A stretch of 64,000 nt of DNA from an uncultured Gammaproteobacteria bacterium. GTDB taxonomy: Bacteria; Pseudomonadota; Gammaproteobacteria; Pseudomonadales; Pseudohongiellaceae. The notes beneath the pieces are model-generated. The model was given only the letters and a program-made list of their open reading frames with translations, made no database searches and had not been told where the DNA came from. Made by a program: the position numbers and the translations under genes. Positions 27,549-36,991 of the stretch are shown here, piece by piece; the first letter of the stretch is position 1; each line of letters starts with the position of its first letter. The stretch is taken from NCBI GenBank assembly GCA_913060975.1, contig CAJXVC010000012.1:83390-147389 (forward strand). The letters are read 5' to 3'.

Positions 27549-28901
27549 ATGCACTCAATACACCAACTCTTAACCAGCCGTTGTCTGGCTCTGATTGTCC
27601 TGCTTGGACTTTTATCAAGCTGCTCGCCCGAAGCCAGGCTGCAAAGCGCCGCTGAAGACTACGTTACTCTTGCCCTGACATTGAACCTGCATCAGGTTGG
27701 CGAAGTGGACAGTTATTTCGGCCCTGAATCGCTCATGCCGAGTCAAGCTCGCCCGCTGCAAGAATTGCAGGCTGATGCCAGTGCATTAATGACTGAAGTT
27801 GCTGAACTGGAGGTTCCCGAGAATAGTGCGCGGCAACAAGGCCTGGTCGCCAGATTGAAACATCTGATTAACATTCTGGACCTGCTACAAAACCCCGGCA
27901 GCCTCAACTTTGCTGAAGAAGCAAGTGCGCTCTATCAACTGCCTATGAACGAGTTGCCCCCCAAGACGCGCATGGACGAACAGGGTCGGGTCGTTTTCAT
28001 TGAACGCGAACCGACAGCTCTTGAGATCGAACAGAAACGAATTACCGAGGAACTGGATGCTCTCTTGCCGGGACGCGGCAGTCTGCCGTTTCGCATCGCC
28101 AGCCTGCAGGCCCGGCATATGGTGCCACTCGACAAACGTGAAGAGGTTTTTCAACGCGCCCTTGCAGCATGCCGCGACGCAACCAAAGACATCTGGGAAT
28201 TGCCGGCTGATGAGAACCTGAGCATTGAATGGACCCGCGATGTCAGTTCACCGTGGCACCGCTATCTTGGCAACAATCAAAGCAGTCTACAGATCAATCC
28301 ATTGACCATCGGTTTCGCCGGCAGCATGCTGGATGTAGCTTGTCATGAAGGCTATCCCGGCCACCATGCGCAATTTTTGCTAAAGACTGCCAGCTATGCT
28401 GGCGCCGAAATAGCCGTTGAAGATCAATTAGTATTGCTACGCTCGCCTGAAGGCATCCTGCGCGAAGCTGCAGCCGACTATGGCGTAAAGCTGGCGTTCA
28501 CCACACAGGAGCGTAACGCCTTCGAGCGTGATGTATTGTTCCCAATGGCGGGAATGGATACCGGTGAGCTTGAGACTTATCTGCAAGTGCATTTACTGGT
28601 CAAGCAACTGGCGGTAACTACAGTGCCAATCCTGCAGGAATTTGGCGATCAGGCATTGCCGCGCAATGCTGCGGCGGTCGCGCTGGAGTCAGAGAGTCTG
28701 GTGGCAAGCCCGATGGCCTTGCTGGATTTCATTGAAAAGTTCGGTGCCTATTCAGTTGGCTACACGCTGGCGGAACAGCGCTTGAGTAACTACATTGATG
28801 CCAGGGCCAGTCAAAAAAGTGCGAAGTGGTCATTGCTGAAAGAAGTATTGGAAAATTCGTCGGAGATAGCCAACACCGTTTTCACGGCTGGCGCCGAATA
28901 A
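27549..28901 (+). CDS. DUF885-like metallopeptidase lipoprotein
   Basis: About 450 residues from the ATG at 27549; in-frame ATG 27531 and TTG 27453 are also possible, none with a strong ribosome site. The chosen start gives a lipoprotein signal directly before the lipobox 'LLSSC'. The diagnostic motif is 'CHEGYPGHHAQFLL' (His codon at 28344), matching the HExxPGHH zinc site of DUF885 proteins, with a downstream 'EGILREAAADYG' that may supply a further ligand. DUF885 proteins are thought to be zinc peptidases. It follows the twin-M20/ABC region, consistent with peptide degradation in the envelope. Its stop is only 85 bases from the convergent serine dehydratase stop, with a tandem repeat between. 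Confidence 0.82.
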   Translation: MHSIHQLLTSRCLALIVLLGLLSSCSPEARLQSAAEDYVTLALTLNLHQVGEVDSYFGPESLMPSQARPLQELQADASALMTEVAELEVPENSARQQGLVARLKHLINILDLLQNPGSLNFAEEASALYQLPMNELPPKTRMDEQGRVVFIEREPTALEIEQKRITEELDALLPGRGSLPFRIASLQARHMVPLDKREEVFQRALAACRDATKDIWELPADENLSIEWTRDVSSPWHRYLGNNQSSLQINPLTIGFAGSMLDVACHEGYPGHHAQFLLKTASYAGAEIAVEDQLVLLRSPEGILREAAADYGVKLAFTTQERNAFERDVLFPMAGMDTGELETYLQVHLLVKQLAVTTVPILQEFGDQALPRNAAAVALESESLVASPMALLDFIEKFGAYSVGYTLAEQRLSNYIDARASQKSAKWSLLKEVLENSSEIANTVFTAGAE

Positions 28902-28928
28902 GGCGCAGCAATGATTGGAAGCAGCCCT

Positions 28929-28984
28929 GAGAGAGTGAGAGAGTGAGAGAGTGAGAGAGTGAGAGAGTGAGAGAGTGAGAGAGT
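28929..28984. repeat. 8-base tandem repeat GAGAGAGT, seven copies
   Basis: Seven exact copies fill 56 bases between the convergent DUF885 and serine dehydratase genes, ending two bases before the latter's stop codon. The unit length is not a multiple of three, and the array lies outside both coding regions. No hairpin terminator is seen here, so both transcripts probably run through it. Confidence 0.95.
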
Positions 28985-28986
28985 GA

Positions 28987-30387
28987 CTAGCACTCTATAA
29001 TTGATACCGGCACTTCCAGTACGTTTATCGCCAGACCACCCGTTGCCGTCTCTTTGTATTTGTCTTGCATGTCACGTCCAGTATCGCGCATGGTCTTGAT
29101 GACCTGATCCAATGACACATAGTGTTCGCCGTCACCGCGCAGCGCCATGCGCGCCGCCGAAATCGCCTTGATTGCTGCCATGGCATTGCGTTCGATACAA
29201 GGTATCTGTACTAACCCCTTGATAGGGTCACAGGTTAGACCCAGATTATGCTCCATGGCAATTTCGGCCGCGTTTTCCACTTGCGCAGGCGTACCACCGA
29301 GTACTTCGGTCAGGGCCCCGGCCGCCATCGAACATGCCGAACCAACCTCACCCTGACAACCTACTTCCGCACCACTGATAGAGGCATTCATTTTGTACAA
29401 CGCACCTATGGCACCGGCAGTAAGAATAAAGTTTCTAATATTTTCCTGTGACGTGTTTTTGCAAAAGGTCAAATAGTATTTCAATACGGCCGGAATAATA
29501 CCAGCCGCGCCATTGGTCGGCGCAGTGACAAGCCGGCCACCCATCGCATTTACTTCGTTGACGGACAACGCATACAAAGAGACCCAATCAAGCGGATTCA
29601 ATTGGTCTCTACTGGTCTCTTCACTTTGATTACGCAGACTCCGGTAAAGCCTTGCTGCTCTACGTTTAACATTCAATCCACCAGGTAAATTTCCTTCGCC
29701 TTTATACCCTTCTGCAATACTTGCCGCCATGGTTTCCCATAACAAATCGATCTGTCGGTTGATAGTTTTTTCATCGCGTTGCGCCAGTTCATTGGCCATC
29801 ATGATCGCACTTATAGGCAACCCAGAGCGATCGCAATGCGCTAACAATTCGTCACCGCTATTGAATGGATAGGCAACTTTGACCGCATCATGGAGCAGCA
29901 ATTCGTCAGAGTCGGTTGGCTCTTCTACGACAAATCCACCACCAATCGAAAAATAAATTTTATGAAGCATGCAGGAAGAATCGGTATCAACGGCCGTAAA
30001 GCGCATACCATTCGGGTGAAACGGCAAAGACTCCCGCCCGCGTAATTGCAAGTCTTCTCGCGCGACGAATCTGATTTTTTTGCGCGCAAGCACATCGAGC
30101 GATTCAGTACTCTCAATCTGCGCCATGCGTTCTGCTATGCGTGACACATCAATGGATTCAGGGCGCTCACCCTCCAGCCCCATAAGCACCGCTTTTTTAG
30201 AACCGTGGCCCTCACCGGTAGCGCCCAGAGAACCAAACAGTTCGATCTGGATCCGGTCGGTGCTGCTGAGCAATCTGCTGGCATGCAGGCTCTCGGCAAA
30301 AAGACGAGCGGCCTTCATTGGGCCCACAGTATGCGATGAAGACGGGCCTATGCCGATTTTAAACAGATCGAAGACACTGACAGTCAT
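28987..30387 (-). CDS. sdaA: L-serine ammonia-lyase (iron-sulfur type)
   Basis: A 466-residue single-chain L-serine dehydratase, which deaminates serine to pyruvate and ammonia using a 4Fe-4S cluster. The N-terminal beta domain starts '[17 protein letters not shown]' and the alpha domain carries the cluster cysteines in '[15 protein letters not shown]', '[11 protein letters not shown]' and '[11 protein letters not shown]'. Length and motif order match SdaA/SdaB. The start chosen is the ATG at 30387 with CAGGGA six bases upstream; an in-frame ATG at 30417 lacks one. It would send serine from peptide breakdown into central metabolism. A tandem repeat begins two bases after its stop codon. Confidence 0.95.
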   Translation of the reverse strand: MTVSVFDLFKIGIGPSSSHTVGPMKAARLFAESLHASRLLSSTDRIQIELFGSLGATGEGHGSKKAVLMGLEGERPESIDVSRIAERMAQIESTESLDVLARKKIRFVAREDLQLRGRESLPFHPNGMRFTAVDTDSSCMLHKIYFSIGGGFVVEEPTDSDELLLHDAVKVAYPFNSGDELLAHCDRSGLPISAIMMANELAQRDEKTINRQIDLLWETMAASIAEGYKGEGNLPGGLNVKRRAARLYRSLRNQSEETSRDQLNPLDWVSLYALSVNEVNAMGGRLVTAPTNGAAGIIPAVLKYYLTFCKNTSQENIRNFILTAGAIGALYKMNASISGAEVGCQGEVGSACSMAAGALTEVLGGTPAQVENAAEIAMEHNLGLTCDPIKGLVQIPCIERNAMAAIKAISAARMALRGDGEHYVSLDQVIKTMRDTGRDMQDKYKETATGGLAINVLEVPVSIIEC

Positions 30388-30705
30388 ATGGTTCCCTGAA
30401 ATCATGCTATCCGACATGGCATCACTTGCTCTTTTTGCACTGAAAGGTGGCGATGCGCGACAGCCGCAGCGAGCAAAATGTGTGAAATGGCCCGTAAGTA
30501 CGGCCTGTAAATCAAAAGCAATTCTTTATACGGAAATAGGAGCAAAGAGCATGCCACCAGTAATGGCATGAGTCAGGAAAGGGGCAGGCAATAGGCAGTC
30601 AGCAGGTAAGGGATTTACCGGTGCAAAGCGACTGACATGCGATAACAATACGTGCACAAGCTTGTCAAAAACATCGCAGGCGATCCGGCTGATCAGTCGA
30701 GTAGA
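30388..30705. other. intergenic region upstream of sdaA
   Basis: 318 bases holding the sdaA promoter (leftward) and the 3' flank of the NTF2-like gene upstream. A seven-base inverted repeat CATGCCA/TGGCATG at 30550-30556 and 30564-30570 is the only clear structure. I looked for a glycine or other riboswitch core and saw none that I can support. Confidence 0.35.
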
Positions 30706-31395
30706 TTATTGGCTTGCCTGCGTTTCGAATTCTTTGATCTCGGCAGTGATCCCGTTAACCAACTCATTCGGTATCGGAAATGTCAGATGATATTGCGAGA
30801 TACGCCAACCAGATGCGGTCTTGATCAATACCCCTGTGCCACGACTGGTGCCATAACTCTCGCTGGCCAGCAACTCATCGAACCAGGCTGACTGGCCATC
30901 GGGAGTAAGATTGATATGCCGCTCCTGCGGGTGATAGACCCAGCCTGAGCTGTTTTCGGCATAGCGGCGAAAAACGTCCTTTGGCCAGCGCTCCGCAGCA
31001 TCAGTCCCCAAAAAGACGGCGTCCTCACTTAGCAAGTCAAAATAGGTTGACCAATCACCATTGGCGGCCGCTTCATGATAGGCATCAAGCACAGCAGCAA
31101 TCGCACTGGTCTCAACCGACTGCTCTTCGGATTGGGCGAACGCATGAGAACTCAAGCCCAACAGGATCATGAGAACACTCATTAAAGCGGTTTGCCGGAC
31201 TGACCGGCCAACGTCTTCAAGCACCGTCCTCAGTGAATCGGCAAGAGAAGACAAACCTGAGTATTTGGAGAATGCTGGTCGATTGTTACGCAGCCAGTTG
31301 ATCGATTCGAACTCGCCTTGAATATGCTGCTTGCTAATCAGCTTTGCCATTATTGTTACACTCCGGTCATGAATGATAGACATGCACTGGCGCAC
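30706..31395 (-). CDS. exported NTF2/SnoaL-like protein
   Basis: The frame encodes up to 229 residues. The C-terminal 140 residues ('IAAVLDAYHEAAANGDWSTY', 'LLSEDAVFLGTDAAERWPK', 'RGTGVLIKTASGWRISQYHL') fit the SnoaL/NTF2-like cone fold, close to DUF4440 proteins. Just before it, residues 72-88 ('MSVLMILLGLSSHAFAQ') look like a signal peptide, which suggests the true start is the ATG at 31182 and not the frame's first ATG at 31395, though neither has a clear ribosome site. A ligand or enzymatic role cannot be assigned. If the long form is real, the signal would be an internal membrane anchor behind a 70-residue cytoplasmic part. Confidence 0.72.
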   Translation of the reverse strand: MRQCMSIIHDRSVTIMAKLISKQHIQGEFESINWLRNNRPAFSKYSGLSSLADSLRTVLEDVGRSVRQTALMSVLMILLGLSSHAFAQSEEQSVETSAIAAVLDAYHEAAANGDWSTYFDLLSEDAVFLGTDAAERWPKDVFRRYAENSSGWVYHPQERHINLTPDGQSAWFDELLASESYGTSRGTGVLIKTASGWRISQYHLTFPIPNELVNGITAEIKEFETQASQ

Positions 31396-31518
31396 ATGCT
31401 TAATTCATTGTACCGAAGCGCCGGCAAATGTCTTCTATCTGACGAACGATCCAGGCGCTAGTCCAGTGTCGCTCAAGTAGTTCAGGATGGTGGACTATTC
31501 GGCAATCAACCACGAAAA

Positions 31519-32481
31519 CTAATTAAGATTTGGCTGATAGTTCGAAGCCTTGGCATCGGACTGCTGCGTGACATAGACCCCGCCGCCGCTGCGCTTGGCT
31601 TCATACATCGCCAAATCCGCCAATTCAATCAACTGATTCTTGTCAGTGCTACTAGCCGGATAGAGCGCTACACCGATACTCGCTGAAATCGAGATTTCTG
31701 CGTTTTCCAATCTGATTTTTTTACTGGAAACCTGCTCGGCGATGCGCTCGGCAACGTGGATGGCCGGAGTAAATCCGTCATCTTCCAATTCTTCCAATAA
31801 CACGACAAATTCGTCGCCGCTGAATCTGGCTACTGTATCGTAGTCGCGAGCACACTGGCGGATTCGGCCTGCGAACTCTTTGAGCGTATGATCCCCGGCC
31901 AGATGTCCGTAAGTATCATTTATCTGTTTGAATTTATTCAAATCAAGGAATAGCACAGCGAATTTCCGGCCGAACCGCTCAGCCTTTGACCAGGCCGTTT
32001 CCATCGCTTCCATAAAACTTTCCCGGTTGCTTAAACCAGTAAGCGGATCGCAAGTCGCGCGATGGATAATCCGCATTTCAGAATTCTTGCGAACCACCGC
32101 GGCACGAATGCTCTGAGCCAGTGATTTGGCTTCAAGATCAGCCTTGGATAAATAATCTTGCGTACCCGTCTTTAGAGACTCAACGGCCAGCTTCTCACTG
32201 CCGCCACCAGTCAACAGTATGGAGGCCACTTCCAGTTCACGTTTACCAATCTCTTCAATCAACCAGATGCCATTATGACCAGGCATGTTGTAGTCGACCA
32301 CCACACAATCGAATGTTTCAGCTATTAATTTCTCCAGAGCAAGCGATGCGTTATCGACTTCCTGAATCAAGAAGTCACTAACCTGAGCTTCGTCTATCAG
32401 GTCAAAGAAGTGTTCACGATCATCTATTGAATCGTCGACCAAGAGCACTTTGAGTTTCCGCTCTTCTTCAAGCGATGTCAT
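31519..32481 (-). CDS. response regulator with GGDEF output (REC-GGDEF)
   Basis: A 320-residue diguanylate cyclase response regulator. The receiver domain (about 10-125) has the acidic pair 'VDDS', phospho-acceptor Asp63 in 'VVVDYNMPG', and a Thr in 'LLTGG'. The GGDEF domain (about 140-305) has active-site SGDEF at 221-225, a variant usually still active, and an inhibitory RxxD site (RDYD, 212-215) five residues before it. It should make c-di-GMP when phosphorylated. It overlaps the histidine kinase gene upstream by 14 bases, so the kinase is its likely phosphodonor. Confidence 0.93.
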   Translation of the reverse strand: MTSLEEERKLKVLLVDDSIDDREHFFDLIDEAQVSDFLIQEVDNASLALEKLIAETFDCVVVDYNMPGHNGIWLIEEIGKRELEVASILLTGGGSEKLAVESLKTGTQDYLSKADLEAKSLAQSIRAAVVRKNSEMRIIHRATCDPLTGLSNRESFMEAMETAWSKAERFGRKFAVLFLDLNKFKQINDTYGHLAGDHTLKEFAGRIRQCARDYDTVARFSGDEFVVLLEELEDDGFTPAIHVAERIAEQVSSKKIRLENAEISISASIGVALYPASSTDKNQLIELADLAMYEAKRSGGGVYVTQQSDAKASNYQPNLN

Positions 32482-34798
32482 TATTGCTTTCTCCTGCTAG
32501 CGTAAAATAGAAAGTACTGCCTTCTCCAGGAATCGATTCTACCCAGATAATGCCGCCGTGTTGCTCAATAATCTTGCTGGCAAAGGTCAGGCCTGCCCCC
32601 GTGCCATAGCCAAACTCGGCTTCACTGTGCAGTCGTTTGAAAATTTTGAATACCTCTTGCTGAAACTCTGGCTCAATACCAACTCCATTGTCCGCAACAT
32701 AGTAAACTCCGGTTCTAATTTCATCGTCCTTGTATTTTTCAGCCATATGACCGATGCGGATCCGGGGAATATTCTTGTCGTTGTACTTGATGGCATTGGT
32801 AATCAGATTCATAAACACGGAAGTCAGGTAGGCTTTGTCGCCGACTGAGTCTGGTAACTTTGACTCTACTGCTACTTCGACGTTGCGTTCATCGCGCAGG
32901 AGCTCAATGGAGCTCAACACTTCGGCGACGATATTCTCGATGCTCTGCGCGCTCCCTTCTACCTTCATTCGGTTCAGACGGGAATACTGCAACAGATCAG
33001 TAACCAGCTGCTGCATACGCTCGGCTAGCTCGTTGATACGGCTCAGTTTTCGGCCAGTCTTCTCATCGAGCTCCGCTGGCAGATTCTTGAGAACGGCTTG
33101 CGAGTGGATCTGTATACCACGCAGTGGCTCACGCAAGTCATGTGATGCAATATAGGTAAAATCGTTCAATTCACCATTGATGAGCTGCAACTCCTGGTTG
33201 GCAGCCTGCAATTGCTTTTCTTTTTCGACACGCTCAGTCAAATCCCGAATAACCAGCATATACTCCGTCAAGCTGTGATTCTTAATATCAGTAATGCTCA
33301 ATTCTATCGGGAATGTTTCGCCGCTACTTTTTTTCCCTTTGGCAACAATCACTGCATGCGATTTGTGCCGATGCACTTTCTGACCGTCTCCTTCCACCGT
33401 AACCCGGCTAATCACGTCGATACCACAGACAAGCTCAGAAACATGCCGTCCTATAACCTTGTCTGATGAAACATCAAAAATCTCGCAACCAACTGGATTA
33501 ATGGACACTATGTCAGCCACATCATCGACAGTTATGAAAGCATCAACCGAAGACATGATTGCTGACGATAAACGCTCATGCGCTGCCTCCTCACGCTTGC
33601 GTGCTTCGGCCAGACCCGTTATAGCTGTCTTGAATGCATAGGCCAGATCGCCAACTTCATCTCGCCGGTGCGTGGGTAAAGCAAATTGGGTCACACCGCG
33701 ACCATAATCCACTACGCTCTCTTTTAACTGGGTTAACGGCGCCGTTAGATAACTGGCCGCCATCAGGGCCAGCAGCATTGAAAATGCGACGATAACGCCC
33801 GTTACGAACAAGTAGTCGTTTCTTGCCCGTCTGGCATCAGCAAACACATCGACTGCGGGAGCGAACTGGCCGATTGTTAGATGCAGTGTGTTCATCGCAC
33901 TGCCAAAGGCGACTGATTCACCGTGGCCGATGAATTCTTCACCATCGATATCGGCAAAAATCAAACCTGAATCTCCGGCTGAATCTAGGAAAAACTCGGC
34001 TTCCGCTGTGAATGACTCCACCTCATTGGCCATGACAAACTCAGGGGAAATTGCGCCTGCATCGAGCCAGGCTGAATTGCCAACACTATCGACGATATAG
34101 GAATCGAACTGTGGCTCCATGCTCAACAACAAGTCAGCAAAAAGCATGCGAGCATCGAGATTGATCACAAACAAACCGAAGCGCTTGCCGTACATATCAT
34201 TGACAGTGATCACAGATCGTACAGTCGGGGTTCGGTCCATCGTAATTTTGCCAAATTCCCTGTTATAGGTGATGGGCGACAAATAGAGGGTGTCGGGCGG
34301 CAAATCGAGTGTTTGCTTATAGTAAGATTCCTGGTACTTGGGCTGCAGAATCTGTTCTTCGACGACATGAATTCCCAACGCATTCTGGTCTACTCGAACC
34401 AGTTCTCTGCCTTGTTCAGCATCAGCGATGAAACGCATCTGGCGGTAGTAGGGGCGTTGGGCTAGCGCCGAAGAGAATATTTGCTGCAGCCTTTGCTGCC
34501 ACTCTTCCATCGTGGAATTGCCTTCAACATCATAGCCACCATTGCGATAGGCATTGATGATGCCTTGAAAGGGTGGCGTTTGAGTCAGTATATAACTGTC
34601 ATTTTCCAGCCCTTGAATAACGGATGTCATCGCTGAAGCCATGAGTTTGGTTTCACCAATAAAGGCGGCCTCACTTCGCGTCAACGCCATATCTTGCAGG
34701 CGAGTCAGTGCGAACACACTGATAATACCGGCGGTAAACAAGGTTACGGCCAGCAACAGCGCGATCATCTGCACTTTGATGTTCATCTTGAATTTCAT
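32468..34798 (-). CDS. membrane sensor histidine kinase (Cache-HAMP-PAS-HisKA-HATPase)
   Basis: A 776-residue sensor kinase. Membrane helices at about 9-30 and 329-350 enclose a 300-residue periplasmic Cache-like domain. A HAMP domain (350-402), a PAS domain (about 407-525) and a short coiled coil lead to the HisKA box 'IASHDLREPLRGI' with phospho-acceptor His553. The ATPase domain has 'NLITNAIKYNDK', 'VADNGVGIEPEFQQEVF' and 'GTGAGLTFASKIIEQHGG'. It should detect a periplasmic small molecule and phosphorylate the REC-GGDEF protein encoded by the overlapping gene, linking the cue to c-di-GMP. The ATG has no obvious ribosome site; an ATG four codons later is an alternative. Confidence 0.93.
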   Translation of the reverse strand: MKFKMNIKVQMIALLLAVTLFTAGIISVFALTRLQDMALTRSEAAFIGETKLMASAMTSVIQGLENDSYILTQTPPFQGIINAYRNGGYDVEGNSTMEEWQQRLQQIFSSALAQRPYYRQMRFIADAEQGRELVRVDQNALGIHVVEEQILQPKYQESYYKQTLDLPPDTLYLSPITYNREFGKITMDRTPTVRSVITVNDMYGKRFGLFVINLDARMLFADLLLSMEPQFDSYIVDSVGNSAWLDAGAISPEFVMANEVESFTAEAEFFLDSAGDSGLIFADIDGEEFIGHGESVAFGSAMNTLHLTIGQFAPAVDVFADARRARNDYLFVTGVIVAFSMLLALMAASYLTAPLTQLKESVVDYGRGVTQFALPTHRRDEVGDLAYAFKTAITGLAEARKREEAAHERLSSAIMSSVDAFITVDDVADIVSINPVGCEIFDVSSDKVIGRHVSELVCGIDVISRVTVEGDGQKVHRHKSHAVIVAKGKKSSGETFPIELSITDIKNHSLTEYMLVIRDLTERVEKEKQLQAANQELQLINGELNDFTYIASHDLREPLRGIQIHSQAVLKNLPAELDEKTGRKLSRINELAERMQQLVTDLLQYSRLNRMKVEGSAQSIENIVAEVLSSIELLRDERNVEVAVESKLPDSVGDKAYLTSVFMNLITNAIKYNDKNIPRIRIGHMAEKYKDDEIRTGVYYVADNGVGIEPEFQQEVFKIFKRLHSEAEFGYGTGAGLTFASKIIEQHGGIIWVESIPGEGSTFYFTLAGESNNDIA

Positions 34799-35229
34799 GT
34801 TAGCGACAACGAATCGGGCAAAGTCATGGGGCCTTCTACGTCATAACAGCCTGACAACTTTACGGGTTTTGCTGATCTTTGGAATGTGTACAGCCCGGGC
34901 AAACCGGCCCTTCTGCTTCACTGGAGCTCAGCGTCGCAGCCATCTGCGCAAGTAATAGGAATGGCATGCGCTCACAACCCATGTCCTCAACAACCCCGGC
35001 AGGCCCAGAAATAGAGACCTGGAAGAAAGTCCGGTAAGAGAGTCCTGGAAGAGAGTCCAGCCGGCCAGGCAACGGAAATCACGCAGGATAAAATGCCATC
35101 CTGAGCACCTCCGGGTAACTGCCTTGCCGTTTAAAAAAACTGTTCAGAACATGGCGCCCTACGTCGTAAGCATTAGCACTTTCCAACTTTGTTCTGCAGC
35201 ACCTTGCAGATTGTTAATTGCACTGACCC
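34799..35229. other. divergent intergenic region between the sensor kinase and the HDOD gene
   Basis: 431 bases. It must contain the leftward kinase promoter and the rightward HDOD promoter. Around 35010-35065 there are imperfect direct repeats of the form 'agAGTCcTGGAAGAgAGTCC', about 18-26 bases apart. A 70-codon minus-strand frame at 34860-35072 has no ribosome site or recognisable domain. Nothing else stands out. Confidence 0.35.
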
Positions 35230-36072
35230 ATGGAATTACAAGAAAAACTGGCCACGCTCGTGGATGACATGCCCGCATTTTCCAGTAGCGTAATGCGTGT
35301 AATGGATCTGACAGCGGATATCAATTGCTCGCCCAAGGAACTGGTAGAAGTAATCGACCACGATCCTGTAATGACCATGAAGATTCTCAAATTGGTCAAC
35401 TCAGCGTATTTTGGATTGCGCAGTGAGGTTGTATCAATCAAACAGGGCGTCGTGATTCTTGGCATCAACACCCTGAAAAACCTTGCGATTACTATTGCTG
35501 CTGTAGGCATGCTGCCACGCAATTCCGTCAAAGGGTTTGACAGCCAGGAATTCCTGCTGCACTCATTGGGCACAGCAACAATCGCTCGAATACTGAGCCA
35601 AAAAATTGGTATTTCGTCACGCGACTCAACTGATTATTTCGTTGCCGGGCTGCTCCACGATTTCGGCAAGGTCGTATTGGTGCAATTCATGGCATCTCAG
35701 ATGCAGGAAATTTTGGCCAAGGCCAACGCAGAGAATCTCGAACTCCATAAGGTCGAACAGAACATGTTAGGCTTCGATCATGGCGAAGTTGGCGGACAAC
35801 TGGCTGAAAAATGGGGCTTGCCCAGCGCTTTGGTCACCACTATTCGTGAACATCACAACGTCGCCAGACAACATTGTCCAATGAGTGATTGCGTTATTGC
35901 CGCCAACCTCATTACCAAGCATCTTGAATTTGGGCATAGTGGAAATCCTGTGGTTGCAGAGTTTCCCGGAACAGTACGAGAACGCTTCGCCAATGACATG
36001 ACGGGGTTATTGGATGAGTTGGGCGACCTGTCCAGCCCCTTGGCCGATACACGCATCTTCGCATCCATGTAA
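35230..36072 (+). CDS. HDOD-domain signalling protein
   Basis: A 280-residue soluble HDOD protein. The domain covers about residues 8-215 with 'IDHDPVMTMKILKLVNSAYF' (42-61), 'GVVILGINTLKNLAIT', and an intact HD pair in 'AGLLHDFGK' (His143-Asp144), then 'LGFDHGEVGGQLAEKWGL'. HDOD proteins act as non-catalytic hubs in signal transduction, often linked to c-di-GMP and motility. It is followed after 19 bases by a metallo-beta-lactamase-fold gene, making a probable two-gene operon. The ribosome site at its start is weak. Compare the degenerate HDOD protein at 1192-2061. Confidence 0.9.
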   Translation: MELQEKLATLVDDMPAFSSSVMRVMDLTADINCSPKELVEVIDHDPVMTMKILKLVNSAYFGLRSEVVSIKQGVVILGINTLKNLAITIAAVGMLPRNSVKGFDSQEFLLHSLGTATIARILSQKIGISSRDSTDYFVAGLLHDFGKVVLVQFMASQMQEILAKANAENLELHKVEQNMLGFDHGEVGGQLAEKWGLPSALVTTIREHHNVARQHCPMSDCVIAANLITKHLEFGHSGNPVVAEFPGTVRERFANDMTGLLDELGDLSSPLADTRIFASM

Positions 36073-36091
36073 GCGACAGGGAGACACGATC

Positions 36092-36985
36092 ATGGAGTTC
36101 ACATTCAGAGGTGTACGCGGCTCAATCGCTTCACCCGGACCCAAAACGGTCAAGTATGGTGGTAATACCACTTGTATCGAAGTGCGCGGCGACAACGGTG
36201 AAATCATCATCATCGATGCCGGCACCGGCATTTTTCCGCTTGCCCAATCATTGCTGGCCGAGTTGCCCGTTAACTGTAATATTTTTATTACGCATACTCA
36301 CTGGGATCATATTCAGGGTTTGCCTTTTTTTACGCCGATTTTTATTCCCGGCAATGACATCACGATCTATGGCGCGCCTGACCCAGTCACCCAGCGCGGC
36401 ATAGACGCAGTTCTCAGCAGACAGATGGAGCATGCTTATTTCCCGATTCGCGAGGCCGAATTAAAATCGAAGATCAGCTATGTCAATCTGGCCGACCGGG
36501 AACGTATCGAGATCGGCTCGGTTGTTGTTGAGAATATACTGATGAATCACCCGGCTATGGATTACGGCTACAAGATTAGCTGCAATGGCAAATCTCTTTT
36601 TTTCACAGGCGACCACGAGTGGCCAAGCAATATCTACGAACCCGAAGACGATGGCTTTGAGGAATTTCAGGATGAAATTCAGCAGCGCTATGTCGAGACC
36701 ATCGACTTTATTCGCGACATCGATGCCTTGATAATCGATACTTCTTATACCCGTGAAGAATTCCCCAGCAAAGTCGGCTGGGGACACGGCTCATTTGACA
36801 CTTCTATTCAGGTGGCGCGGGAGGCCAACGTCAAGCATTGTTATCTCACCCACCACGAACCCACACGGTCCGACGAGGCACTCGAAGCTGCCTATGCGCA
36901 AGCTTTGCAAGACAACAATGTGTCTGACGCTGCCAGCGAGCCCTGTTTTCATCTGGCTCAAGAAGGCCGGACCATTTCCTTGTAA
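36092..36985 (+). CDS. metallo-beta-lactamase-fold hydrolase
   Basis: A 297-residue MBL-fold protein. It opens 'MEFTFRGVRGSIASPGP', typical of the group near PhnP/PqsE-like and HDOD- or HD-GYP-associated MBL proteins. The metal motif is 'THTHWDHIQG', followed by 'NHPAMDYGYKI', 'FTGDHEW' with the metal-bridging Asp, and a late 'LTHHEPTRSDE'. It should be a di-metal hydrolase, perhaps a phosphodiesterase; substrate unknown. The frame is open further upstream into the HDOD gene, but AGGGAGA before the ATG at 36092 decides the start. Pairing with an HDOD protein suggests a role in nucleotide signalling. Confidence 0.9.
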   Translation: MEFTFRGVRGSIASPGPKTVKYGGNTTCIEVRGDNGEIIIIDAGTGIFPLAQSLLAELPVNCNIFITHTHWDHIQGLPFFTPIFIPGNDITIYGAPDPVTQRGIDAVLSRQMEHAYFPIREAELKSKISYVNLADRERIEIGSVVVENILMNHPAMDYGYKISCNGKSLFFTGDHEWPSNIYEPEDDGFEEFQDEIQQRYVETIDFIRDIDALIIDTSYTREEFPSKVGWGHGSFDTSIQVAREANVKHCYLTHHEPTRSDEALEAAYAQALQDNNVSDAASEPCFHLAQEGRTISL

Positions 36986-36991
36986 CCGGGT

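Noticed and set aside
30388..30705. Glycine or other riboswitch upstream of sdaA
   Set aside because: I could not find the conserved cores; only a short unrelated inverted repeat is present.
34860..35072. 70-codon minus-strand frame ending with a CPGC motif
   Set aside because: No start signal or family resemblance; it overlaps the likely divergent promoter region.
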